Shown: in pieces, positions 1-6,856 of the stretch
How the letters are laid out: each line of letters starts with the position of its first letter
How positions within the stretch are numbered: the first letter of the stretch is position 1
From: an uncultured Collinsella sp.
GTDB taxonomy: Bacteria > Actinomycetota > Coriobacteriia > Coriobacteriales > Coriobacteriaceae
Direction: 5' to 3'
NCBI GenBank assembly: GCA_900551305.1
Contig: URVK01000072.1
Coordinates: forward strand, 1-7,363
Length of the DNA: 7,363 bases
Position numbers and translations under genes: made by a program
Notes under the pieces: model-generated
What the model saw: the letters and a program-made list of their open reading frames with translations, nothing else
What the model was told of the DNA's origin: nothing
The model's database searches: none

Positions 1-220
1 CCAGTGGGCTACGCTCGCCGATGAGCGCGGGAATCCAGCCGTAGCGCTCGTAGTACAGGTAGTGGACGGCCTCGGGCAGTTTGTCCTGCTTGACGGTAAT
101 CGTCAGCTGGTCCTCGCACTGCCACTCGACCTTCTCGATGCAGCCCGGAACGGCGCGGCGCAGGGCCTCGACATGGCTCTCGCAGCGACGGGCATACACC
201 TTGTTCTCAGTTTCAATCAT
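1..220 (-). CDS. hyfG: HyfG-like [NiFe]-hydrogenase large subunit, N-terminal part (3' end outside window)
   Basis: This is the start of the catalytic large subunit, which in HycE and HyfG proteins begins with a NuoC-like domain before the [NiFe] domain. Only 73 complete codons are visible, from ATG 220 (MIETENKVYARRCESHVEAL). The stretch LTITVKQDKLPEAVHYLYY followed by ERYGWIPALIGER matches the NuoC-like region of E. coli HyfG (VTITVK...LPDVVQYLYYQHDGW), recalled from memory. The Ni-binding CxxC motifs lie well beyond the window, so catalytic competence cannot be judged here. The start is 3 bases after the hyfF stop, with GGAG 6 bases upstream of the ATG, again suggesting coupled translation. 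HycE or NuoC could give a similar fragment, but its position right after hyfF favours HyfG. Confidence 0.87.
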   Translation of the reverse strand, partial: MIETENKVYARRCESHVEALRRAVPGCIEKVEWQCEDQLTITVKQDKLPEAVHYLYYERYGWIPALIGERSPL

Positions 221-223
221 TCG

Positions 224-1783
224 TTACTCCACCTCGCTCTGAGCGGTCTCGGTACCGAACACAGCGCGGTACATCGGCGTCGCGTGAAGTTCCTCGGTGC
301 TCTGCTCGAGCACGATGCCGGTCGCGGTCTCCACACCGTGCACGAGAGGCAGCGGGGTGGCGATGCCAAACCACAAGATCATGACAGCCAGGATGACTTC
401 GGGGATAAGCATGAGTGCCGGGGCCTCATGCTTGCCCATGCCCTGGGGTGCATGGCCGAATACCGACTTGAGTGCGATGCGGGTGAGCGCGGAGATGGCC
501 ACGGTAAGACCGAGGGCGACCACGACGACCAGCCACATGGGACCGGCGGTAACACCGGCGACAAAAGTCAGGAACTCGGAGATGAACATGCCAAAGGGCG
601 GGAAGGCACCAAGACCGAGCAGCGCCAGGACGGCGAGCGCGGCGGTTGCGGGAGCAACCTCGACGACACCCTGGATCTTGGCCAGGCTACGCGTGCCAAA
701 GGCGTGCTGGATGTTGCCGGACACGCAGAAGGCAAGCGTCTTGGTAAAGCCGTGGAACACGCAGTGCAGCAGGGCCGCGGCGATACCCAGCGGGCCACCG
801 ATACCCAGGCACAGGGCGATAACGCCCACGTTCTCCACAGACGAGTACGCAAAGCGGCGCTTGAGGTCGTCCTGGCGAAACATCGAGAGTGCCGCCACCA
901 AAATGGACAGCGTGCCGACGATCAACAGCAGAAGTTGCGGATACTCGGCACCCACGGCCTGGATGGTAAAGCCGTAGAAGCGCATGATCACGAGCATGGC
1001 ACACTTAAGCAGCACGCCCGAGAGCAGGGCCGAGACAGGGCTCGGAGCCTGAGAGTGGGCATCGGGCAGCCAAGTGTGCATGGGGAACAGGCCAGCCTTG
1101 GTGCCAAAGCCGATCACGATAAACGCAAAGGCGAGGCGCATGAGCGTCGGGTCGAACTGGTCGGCATACGGCAGCACGCACGATAGGAATGCGGCCTCGT
1201 GGGCGTTGGGAATCACGTCGGCGGCGTTGGCGTAGATCAGCAGCGTACCGAACAGGCCAAAGGCCACGCCGGCGGTGCAGACCATCGCATACTTCCAAGA
1301 AGCCTCGAGGGCCGTCTTGTTCTTGTAGATACCCACGAGGAACACGGTGGAAAGCGTGGTTGCCTCCACGGCGGCCCATGTGAGGATCATGTTGTTGGAC
1401 AGACACGCGAGCAGCATGGTGAACACAAACAGGCTAAACAGCGCAAAATACTGCTTGGCGCGCTCGGCGGGCATGGAGCCCTCCTCGATATCGGCCTTTA
1501 CATAGGGCAGCGAGAACAGCCCGGTAAGAAAACCGATAAAGCCGATGAGCAGCACAAAGATGGCGCCCAGCGAATCGAGGTGGAACCACAGGCCAAGAGC
1601 GCTCGCGGTGTCGCCGCTCGTAAGGACGTCACCGGCCGTCACAATCGACAGCACCAGGACGGCTGCGACGGAGACCAGGTTGAGACCAGCAAACACGTTA
1701 TAGGACGTGTTCTTGGGCAAAAACGCCATGACCAGCGAGAACACCAGAGGAGTCGCGAGCAGGGCGAGAATCAACGTTTCCAT
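224..1783 (-). CDS. hyfF: HyfF-like antiporter-type membrane subunit
   Basis: HyfF is the third NuoL/M/N-type membrane subunit of the Hyf complex, probably part of the ion-translocating arm. The 519-residue product compares with 526 for E. coli HyfF. The family core is clear: Glu140 in helix WAAVEATTLS, Lys229 in FGTKAGLFPMHTWLPDAHS, Lys260, His340, His344, Lys348 and Glu403 in FPPFGMFISEF. A distinctive N-terminal match is GFIGFLTGLFSLPYV (81-95). The C-terminal 50 residues after the last helix are hydrophilic and variable. The start at 1783 lies 3 bases after the hyfE TAG, with GAGGGG 7 bases upstream inside hyfE, so translation of the two genes is probably coupled. Gene order and the HyfE neighbour make HyfF a better call than NuoM or MrpD. 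The gene is intact and ends in TAA, 3 bases before hyfG. Confidence 0.95.
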   Translation of the reverse strand: METLILALLATPLVFSLVMAFLPKNTSYNVFAGLNLVSVAAVLVLSIVTAGDVLTSGDTASALGLWFHLDSLGAIFVLLIGFIGFLTGLFSLPYVKADIEEGSMPAERAKQYFALFSLFVFTMLLACLSNNMILTWAAVEATTLSTVFLVGIYKNKTALEASWKYAMVCTAGVAFGLFGTLLIYANAADVIPNAHEAAFLSCVLPYADQFDPTLMRLAFAFIVIGFGTKAGLFPMHTWLPDAHSQAPSPVSALLSGVLLKCAMLVIMRFYGFTIQAVGAEYPQLLLLIVGTLSILVAALSMFRQDDLKRRFAYSSVENVGVIALCLGIGGPLGIAAALLHCVFHGFTKTLAFCVSGNIQHAFGTRSLAKIQGVVEVAPATAALAVLALLGLGAFPPFGMFISEFLTFVAGVTAGPMWLVVVVALGLTVAISALTRIALKSVFGHAPQGMGKHEAPALMLIPEVILAVMILWFGIATPLPLVHGVETATGIVLEQSTEELHATPMYRAVFGTETAQSEVE

Positions 1784-1786
1784 GGA

Positions 1787-2440
1787 CTACCCCCTCAGCT
1801 CGGACAGGTCGCGCGCATCGAGCGAGTGGGAGTCGTCCCAAATGCGACGCACGACGATGGACATGATGATGACGGCAAAGATGGCGTCGGTGGCGATACC
1901 GATCTCGATGATCTCGGGAGCGGTGGGGGCCAAAAGCGCGAGCGTCACATGGCTGCCGTTTTCCATAAGGCAGTATCCAAAGATCTGCTTCATGATGTTG
2001 CGCTGCGAGATGATGCAGGTGAGGCCCACAAAGAAGTGAGCGAAGCTAATGGCGAGCGCAGGCGTTGCGACCTCGGCCGTGGGCAGGCTGATCTGCGTCA
2101 CGACGGCAAAGCAGATCGCGACCTCCACGGCGATGATGCAAATGGCCCACGCGGGCTTAAGGCCGGCCTTGAGCGATGCGTCGCTCGGCTCACCCATCTT
2201 CTTGTATGCGCGGTTGAGGATATAAGGGACCAGGACGACCTTGGTGATAAAGGCAGATCCAGCCCACATAAGCAGCTCCTGCGCACCAGTGGTGACACCG
2301 AGCGTGGCGAGAAGCCCCACGAGCACCAGCGACTGCACCGCATACCAGTGGATGGAATGTTTGATGTTCTTGGAGACAACCACCATGGTGGACGTGACGA
2401 TCAGAAGGCCGCCAAGGATGTTGACGATCGAATAACCCAT
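1787..2440 (-). CDS. hyfE: HyfE-like NuoK-type small membrane subunit
   Basis: HyfE is the small membrane subunit found in Hyf and related energy-converting hydrogenases, with a NuoK-like C-terminal half. The 217-residue product is almost the same length as E. coli HyfE (216). The most conserved stretch is 146-170 (QRNIMKQIFGYCLMENGSH and following), then 179-193 (EIGIATDAIFAVIIM). The N-terminal half has QSLVLVGLLATL (36-47) and SAFITKVVLVP (62-72). Glu160 and Glu179 sit in the helices that carry conserved glutamates in NuoK-type proteins. About six or seven hydrophobic helices are visible. The start at 2440 is preceded by AGGAGG, 13 bases after the true hyfD end. If hyfD stops early at 2595, hyfE is left 154 bases downstream of the last translating ribosome, and its expression could fall. 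The gene is intact and ends in TAG, 3 bases before hyfF. Confidence 0.95.
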   Translation of the reverse strand: MGYSIVNILGGLLIVTSTMVVVSKNIKHSIHWYAVQSLVLVGLLATLGVTTGAQELLMWAGSAFITKVVLVPYILNRAYKKMGEPSDASLKAGLKPAWAICIIAVEVAICFAVVTQISLPTAEVATPALAISFAHFFVGLTCIISQRNIMKQIFGYCLMENGSHVTLALLAPTAPEIIEIGIATDAIFAVIIMSIVVRRIWDDSHSLDARDLSELRG

Positions 2441-2449
2441 GTCGTTCTA

Positions 2450-2455
2450 CCTCCT
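2450..2455 (-). promoter_or_regulatory. hyfE ribosome binding site fused to hyfD distal stop
   Basis: AGGAGG lies 9 bases upstream of the hyfE ATG and shares bases with the TAG at 2456-2454. This stop-plus-site fusion is the arrangement also seen at the hyfB/hyfC and hyfC/hyfD junctions. It shows that ribosomes translating hyfD are meant to reach 2454 rather than stop at 2595. Confidence 0.8.
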
Positions 2456-3911
2456 AACCGATCCAGCTGGCCGAAAGCGGGCCGCTGACGATAACCATGA
2501 TGATGAGCACGATGAACACGAACGCCATCGCGCGGGGAAGCGGGGCTCCCGCAGCAACCTCGTCGCTCGGCTCCCCGGGCCGGCAATAAACCCATCACTT
2601 GAGGAACCAGGCGAAGGTGGCGACGGTCTCGGCAACCATGATGCACACGAGCACCAGGATCGCAACGTTGCCGGCACCCACAGAAAAGCCGCCGGCAATG
2701 ATCTGGAACTTCGAGAAGAACGTGTTCATGGGCGGTACGCCGGCAATGGCGAGCGCAGCGACACCAAAGCCCACGCCCGAGATCGGGTACTTCTTTACGA
2801 TGCCGCGAAGCTTGGGAAGCATACGCGTGCCGAGCGTAAAGGAGAACGAACCGGCGATCAGGAAGAACAGCGTCTTGGCGAAAGCGTGGTTAAAGATGTG
2901 GCACACGGCACCGTCAAAGGCCAGCTGGCTGCCAAAGACCGAAAGGCCCAGACCAAAGAACACATAGGAGAGCTGGGCGATCGTGGAGAAGGCCAGCAGA
3001 CGCTTCATGTCCTTTTGCGGCAGGTACATAAGGAAGCCAAAGAGCATGGTGACCATGGCGTCGATAATGGCGACCCAGCCCACGATCTCGGGAATCTCGC
3101 CGGCAGAGACGAGTGCACGCGCGAACACACACACGCCGACCTTGACCATCGAGGCACCATGCAGGTAGGCCGAAACAGGCGTCGGCGCCTCCATGGCCGA
3201 AGGCAGCCACATGTACATGGGAACCTGTGCGGACTTGGCCCAGGCCGCAAACAGCACAAGCAAAAGGACGATAGCCTTGAGCTTGGCGTCGAGGCCGGCA
3301 ATCGCAGTGATGGCGAAGGTGCCGGTGTGGGCAAACACGATGGCGGCGCCCAGATACAGGCCGAGCGCACCGATATGCGTAATGATCAGGGCCTTCATGC
3401 CAGCCTTCTTGGCCGTAGGCGACATGTAGTAGCTGATGAGGCCCCAAGAGCAGGCACCCGTGATCTCAAAGAACACGAGCTGGCCCAAAAGGGTCGAGCT
3501 GTACACAAGGCCGGCCATGGCGCCGATGAAGGTCGCGAGGTACGCGTAGAAGCGACGACGCGGTGCGTCAGGATGCTCACGGTTATTCTCGCTCATATAG
3601 GGAATCGAATAGATCACGACAAGCAGGCCGATACCCACAAAGGCGGGCGCGAGCAGCGTGCTCATGCGATCGAAGGTGAATCCCATGACGAGGGTCTGCC
3701 CAAACGAGATCAGGGGGACCTGCGTGTCGGGCATGCCGGCGCCAGCGAAATTCGCGGCGAGGGCGATAGTGCAGACCGTCGAGACGGCGGCACCCAAAAC
3801 GCTGAACCACTTGGCGTATGGACGGGGGAACAGGGCGACGAGCACCGAGGCCACCATCGGGGCCGCAATAGCGACCAAGCCGAGAAGGGACAGACTGACT
3901 GCAAATGACAT
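2454..3911 (-). CDS. hyfD: HyfD-like antiporter-type membrane subunit, interrupted by in-frame TGA
   Basis: HyfD is the second NuoL/M/N-type membrane subunit and the one most diagnostic of Hyf rather than Hyc. The frame runs 438 codons from ATG 3911 to TGA at 2597-2595. It then continues in the same frame for 46 more residues (PGEPSDEVAAGAPLP, then a hydrophobic helix ending SASWIG) to TAG at 2456-2454. The full 485 positions compare with 479 in E. coli HyfD, whose tail (PGKPSEAV...APLP, last helix) matches from memory without gaps. Putative ion-path residues are in place: Glu149 (FFEITG), Lys226 (AWAKSAQ), Lys257, His342, Lys346 and Lys401. Truncation at the TGA would remove the last transmembrane helix. 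The start has AAGGGAG 5 bases upstream. The distal TAG overlaps the hyfE ribosome binding site, which supports 2454 as the ancestral end. Possible readings are nonsense mutation, sequence error or UGA recoding. Confidence 0.88.
2541..2577 (-). other. Predicted RNA hairpin 3' of the hyfD TGA
   Basis: By eye the transcript can fold as an upper stem AGCGAC (2567-2562) with GUUGCU (2558-2553) around a GAG loop (2561-2559). A lower stem pairs CGGGG (2577-2573) with CCCCG (2545-2541). Between them lie a tandem G-A mismatch, two further C-G pairs and a small asymmetric internal loop. The loop starts 33 bases after the TGA. The fold lies inside GC-rich coding sequence and may have no function. Confidence 0.4.
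2595..2597 (-). other. In-frame TGA codon inside hyfD (codon 439)
   Basis: The context reads F-A-W-F-L-K-TGA-W-V-Y-C-R-P-G-E-P-S. The E. coli HyfD segment, recalled from memory, is F-A-W-F-I-R-W-F-G-R-V-V-P-G-K-P-S, so the TGA falls on a Trp in a gap-free alignment. A single TGG-to-TGA change is enough to produce it. It is the only in-frame TGA in these genes, and more than twenty Trp codons in hyfC-hyfF are TGG. Confidence 0.85.
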
Positions 3912-3926
3912 TGTTTCTCCCTTCTC

Positions 3927-4853
3927 CTACACGCCGACGACCACGAAGACAAACGCCAGCACGGCGATGCCAACGACGGCCCAGGTCTGATTACCGAGTA
4001 CCTTAAAACGCGAGCGCGAGCAGGAGTTCTCGATCACGCCGCATACGACAAAGTCGACCAGGCACTTCACCAGGAAGATGACTGCGCCCAGAACGGCGGC
4101 GGTGCCCACGGTCGCGGGCTCGCCCCAGGGGACGAAGATCGCGCAGAACCAAGCGACGACCAGGACCTGTTTCATGGACATGGCAAGCTTGGCCATGGCG
4201 AGCGACGGGCCGGAAAGCTCGGCGAGCGGTCCTTCCTGAAGCTCCTGCTCGGCCTCGGCCTGATCAAAGGGCAGCTTGCCGAGTTCCATGTAGCAGGCGA
4301 TCGCAAAGGCGATGCCGGCGAGGATCACGGCGACCGGCGCGTCGATGGCACCCGTCATGATGTGCTGGCCCATGGTGGCGATGTCGGTGGAGCCGCACAC
4401 CAGGGCGGCGGCAAACAGCGCCAGCAGCATGGACGGCTCGATGAGCACGCTCATGAGCAGCTCGCGAACGCCGCCGATACCGGCGTAGGCGTTGGACGAA
4501 TCCACACCGCAGAGGGCGAAGAAGAAGCGGGCGAGCGCCAGGCTGTACATGATGGTGATGGCGTCACCAAAGACCGGGATGGGGCTTTGTGCCGTAAAGA
4601 GCGGCAGGCCCATCGCGAGCATAAAGGCGACGGCGAAGAACAGCGGCGGCATGATGCGCAGTGCAAAGCTCGCATCCTCGCTCTGGGACTCGGGGCGCGC
4701 AAAGAGCTTGGCCAGGTCACGGTAGTCCTGCATGATGCTGGGGCCGCGACGGTTGTGCATCTTGGCGCGGATCACGCGGCCGAGACCGGAGAAGAACGGT
4801 GCGACGGCCATGACGACCACGCCCTGCAGAACGGCAAGTACGATGTTGTTCAT
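3927..4853 (-). CDS. hyfC: HyfC-like NuoH-family membrane subunit
   Basis: HyfC is the NuoH/HycD-family membrane protein that joins the hydrogenase arm to the membrane arm, by analogy with the quinone-site subunit of complex I. The 308-residue product compares with about 307 for HycD and 322 for HyfC in E. coli. Visible family motifs are RRGP (35-38), the segment from Ser119 to Glu139 (SSNAYAGIGGVRELLMS then EP) and the long acidic loop 190-208 (ELGKLPFDQAEAEQELQEG). About eight hydrophobic segments are spread along the protein, including 3-22, 68-87, 139-155, 173-190, 226-243, 253-275 and 289-307. The start at 4853 sits 12 bases after the hyfB stop, behind an excellent AAGGAGG site. The gene ends in TAG, 15 bases before hyfD. 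It is intact. Homology to NuoH is expected, but the neighbours are Hyf genes and no nuo gene is present. Confidence 0.95.
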   Translation of the reverse strand: MNNIVLAVLQGVVVMAVAPFFSGLGRVIRAKMHNRRGPSIMQDYRDLAKLFARPESQSEDASFALRIMPPLFFAVAFMLAMGLPLFTAQSPIPVFGDAITIMYSLALARFFFALCGVDSSNAYAGIGGVRELLMSVLIEPSMLLALFAAALVCGSTDIATMGQHIMTGAIDAPVAVILAGIAFAIACYMELGKLPFDQAEAEQELQEGPLAELSGPSLAMAKLAMSMKQVLVVAWFCAIFVPWGEPATVGTAAVLGAVIFLVKCLVDFVVCGVIENSCSRSRFKVLGNQTWAVVGIAVLAFVFVVVGV

Positions 4854-4860
4854 GCTCTCC

Positions 4861-4867
4861 CCTCCTT
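4861..4867 (-). promoter_or_regulatory. hyfC ribosome binding site overlapping hyfB stop
   Basis: AAGGAGG overlaps the hyfB TAA stop (TAAGGAGG) and stands 7 bases before the hyfC ATG at 4853. It is a near-perfect Shine-Dalgarno match and fixes this start. Confidence 0.85.
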
Positions 4868-6856
4868 AACCCATTTGCACGGCGAGCACGAGGAACACCA
4901 CGAGTGCCGCGACGATGTAGCAGATATAGATGCTGTAGTTGCCGCCCTCGAGCTTAGTCGCGAGGTCGGCGAGCTTCTCGACACCCTTATGCGGGGCATC
5001 GACGAGAACTTTGTCGGGTACGGGCTCCACAGCCTCGGCCACACCGGTGAGCTTCTGGAAGAAGTGCGCGATGGACCAGCAGACGGCCGTGCAGCGGTCA
5101 CGCAGCGTGTAGAGCGGCTGCATAAACCAGGACACCTCGGAGGCAAAGGTCGTGGCCACGACGGGCATATGCTCGTTGGGAGCATAGCCACATGCCCACG
5201 GCTGGGACTTCTGCACCTTGCCGACGGTCTTGAGCTTGCGGTAACCACAGGCAAGGCCGACAAGCACCACAAGCGCAATGGCGATCGCGGGCGTGGAGGT
5301 GGCAGCGCCGGAGTACTGGTTCATGAGTTCCATGCCCTCGGCGGCAAACACGCCACCGTACGGATGCAGCACGGATGCGGCGACATCGACCAGCACGGGC
5401 GCGATCACGGGAGCACCAATGCCCAGCACGACGCAGATGGCCGCGAGCAGGCCCTGCGCAAACACCATGGGGGCGGGAACCTCCTTGGCATTGGCCGCGG
5501 CCCCGGAGCGGGGCGCGGAGGCAAAGGAGACGCCATAGGCCTTGACGAAGCACGTGACAGCCAGCGCGCCGGTAATGGCAAGCGCGACGGCAGCGAACAC
5601 GGCCACAATCATGACGGCCTTGTCGCCCTGCATGGCGGCGTTAAACAGCGACTGATAGGTAAACCACTCGGACACAAAGCCGTTGAAGGGCGGGATGGCC
5701 GAGATGGCAAGCGCGCCGACGAGGAAGCAGATGGCCGTTGCCGGCATACGACGGAACAGACCGCCCATCTTCTCCATATTGCGCGTACCCGTGGAGTACA
5801 GCAGCGCACCGGCGCCCAAGAACAGCTCGCCCTTAAACATCGCGTGGTTAAACGTGTGGTAGAGGGCGGCCATCAGAGCCAGGACGGCGATGCCGACCGA
5901 GTTGAGCGCCATGGCGGCCATGGAGGCGCCGACGCCGAGCAGAATGATGCCGATGTTCTCGACGGAGTGATAGGCCAGCAGGCGCTTGATGTCATGCTCC
6001 TGCAGGGCGAAGGCCACGCCGAGGACCGACGAGATCGCACCGAAGACCATGACCATAAGGCCCCACCAGACCTGAACGCCCGAGGCGGAGAGCAGGTCGA
6101 GACCAACCTTAAGGATGCCGAAGATACCGATCTTGATCATGCCGCCGGACATGAGGGCCGACACGTTGGACGGCGCCTCGGGATGTGCCTTGGGCAGCCA
6201 GCCGTGCAGCGGGATGATACCGGCCTTGGCGCCAAAGCCAAAGAAGGCGAGTACGAAGCACACGGATGCGACCGCGGGGCTAAACTGCGTGGCGCGGAAA
6301 TCCGCAAAGGCAAACGAGCCACCGGCGAAGTTGGTCATGGTGAGGAAGCTCGCCATGATGAGCACAAAGCCCACGTGCGCGATCACAAAGTAGAGCCAAC
6401 CGCCGTGGATGGAATTCTCGTTCTCCTCGATCACGACCAGGAAGTACGAGGTCAGCGACATGAGCTCAAAGGCGACCAGGAACCAAAACACGTTGTCGGC
6501 GGTGATGACGAGCATCATGGACGCCACGAAGGTGTTAAAGAAGAAGCCGGCGCGGCCCTTTTTGCCCGGGTACTCATCAAAGTAGTTGAGGCCGTAGATC
6601 GAACCGGCAAACGCGAGCACCGAGATGAGTGCCACGAACAGGCCGGACAGCTGATTGAGCAGCAGCTGGAAATGGGCAAACGGGAAAAACACGATGGTGT
6701 CGACCGACCGGCCACAAACGAAAGCCCCGCGGCGACGGCGCCGATAAGGCAGCCAGCGGTCTTGGCGGCGTTATCGGCCTTGATCAGCAGAACCGAGGCG
6801 AGCGCACCGATGCACGAGACGGCAAGCGATGCGATAAACAGCGTCATGCTATCCAT
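4866..6856 (-). CDS. hyfB: HyfB-like antiporter-type membrane subunit, frameshifted near 6700
   Basis: HyfB is a large NuoL/M/N-type (proton antiporter-like) membrane subunit of the Hyf hydrogenase, predicted to take part in ion translocation. Translation begins at ATG 6856 (MDSMTLFIASLAV), giving about 50 residues with two hydrophobic helices. The frame then jumps, and the rest runs open for 608 codons from 6692 to TAA at 4868-4866. Joined, the protein is about 660 residues, close to E. coli HyfB (672). In the distal part, numbered from 6692, the helix residues typical of the family are present: Glu76, Lys156 (FGAKAG), Lys187, His279, His283, Lys287 and Glu342. The C-terminus has the QPWACGY motif and a last hydrophobic helix. 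The start is supported by AAGGGAG 8 bases upstream and overlap with the hyfA stop. As written, the gene would give only a short truncated product. It could be a true pseudogene or a sequence error. Confidence 0.9.
6695..6712 (-). other. Frameshift site in hyfB with GGTC tandem repeat
   Basis: Upstream homology ends at about Gly49 (codon 6709) and downstream homology resumes by V-D-T-I-V (codons from 6704). The two frames differ by 5 bases, so one base (or 1 mod 3) is missing, or two have been gained. The junction lies in a tandem GGTC GGTC followed by GAC. A third GGTC copy would restore one continuous frame reading A-G-R-S-V-D-T-I-V, so loss of one 4-base unit is a sufficient explanation. 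A longer loss is also possible, because the linker looks about four residues shorter than in E. coli HyfB. Confidence 0.8.

Noticed and set aside
62..1186. 374-codon open frame on the plus strand opposite hyfF and the hyfG start
   Set aside because: Antisense shadow in the same register. It ends where hyfF happens to use a CTA leucine codon.
1199..2488. 429-codon open frame on the plus strand opposite hyfE and part of hyfF
   Set aside because: Same codon register as the antisense of hyfE and hyfF, no ribosome binding logic and no domain. It is a composition shadow.
2401..2646. Small out-of-frame gene using the TGATGG overlap after the hyfD TGA
   Set aside because: An ATG does overlap the TGA, but its frame gives an arginine- and histidine-rich peptide with no similarity to the family. 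The hyfD frame carries the conserved tail.
2439..3908. 489-codon open frame on the plus strand opposite hyfD
   Set aside because: Its codons are the exact reverse complements of hyfD codons. It is open only because hyfD avoids TTA, CTA and TCA. The product is hydrophilic, low in complexity and has no recognisable domain.
224..4853. Complex I (nuo) or Mrp antiporter operon
   Set aside because: The membrane proteins are homologous to those families, but HyfE, the HyfA polyferredoxin, the HyfG N-terminus and the gene order all point to hydrogenase-4.
6690..6692. GTG as the start of a shorter, intact hyfB
   Set aside because: It has no Shine-Dalgarno site and would drop the first two helices, which are plainly encoded upstream from ATG 6856 behind a good site.
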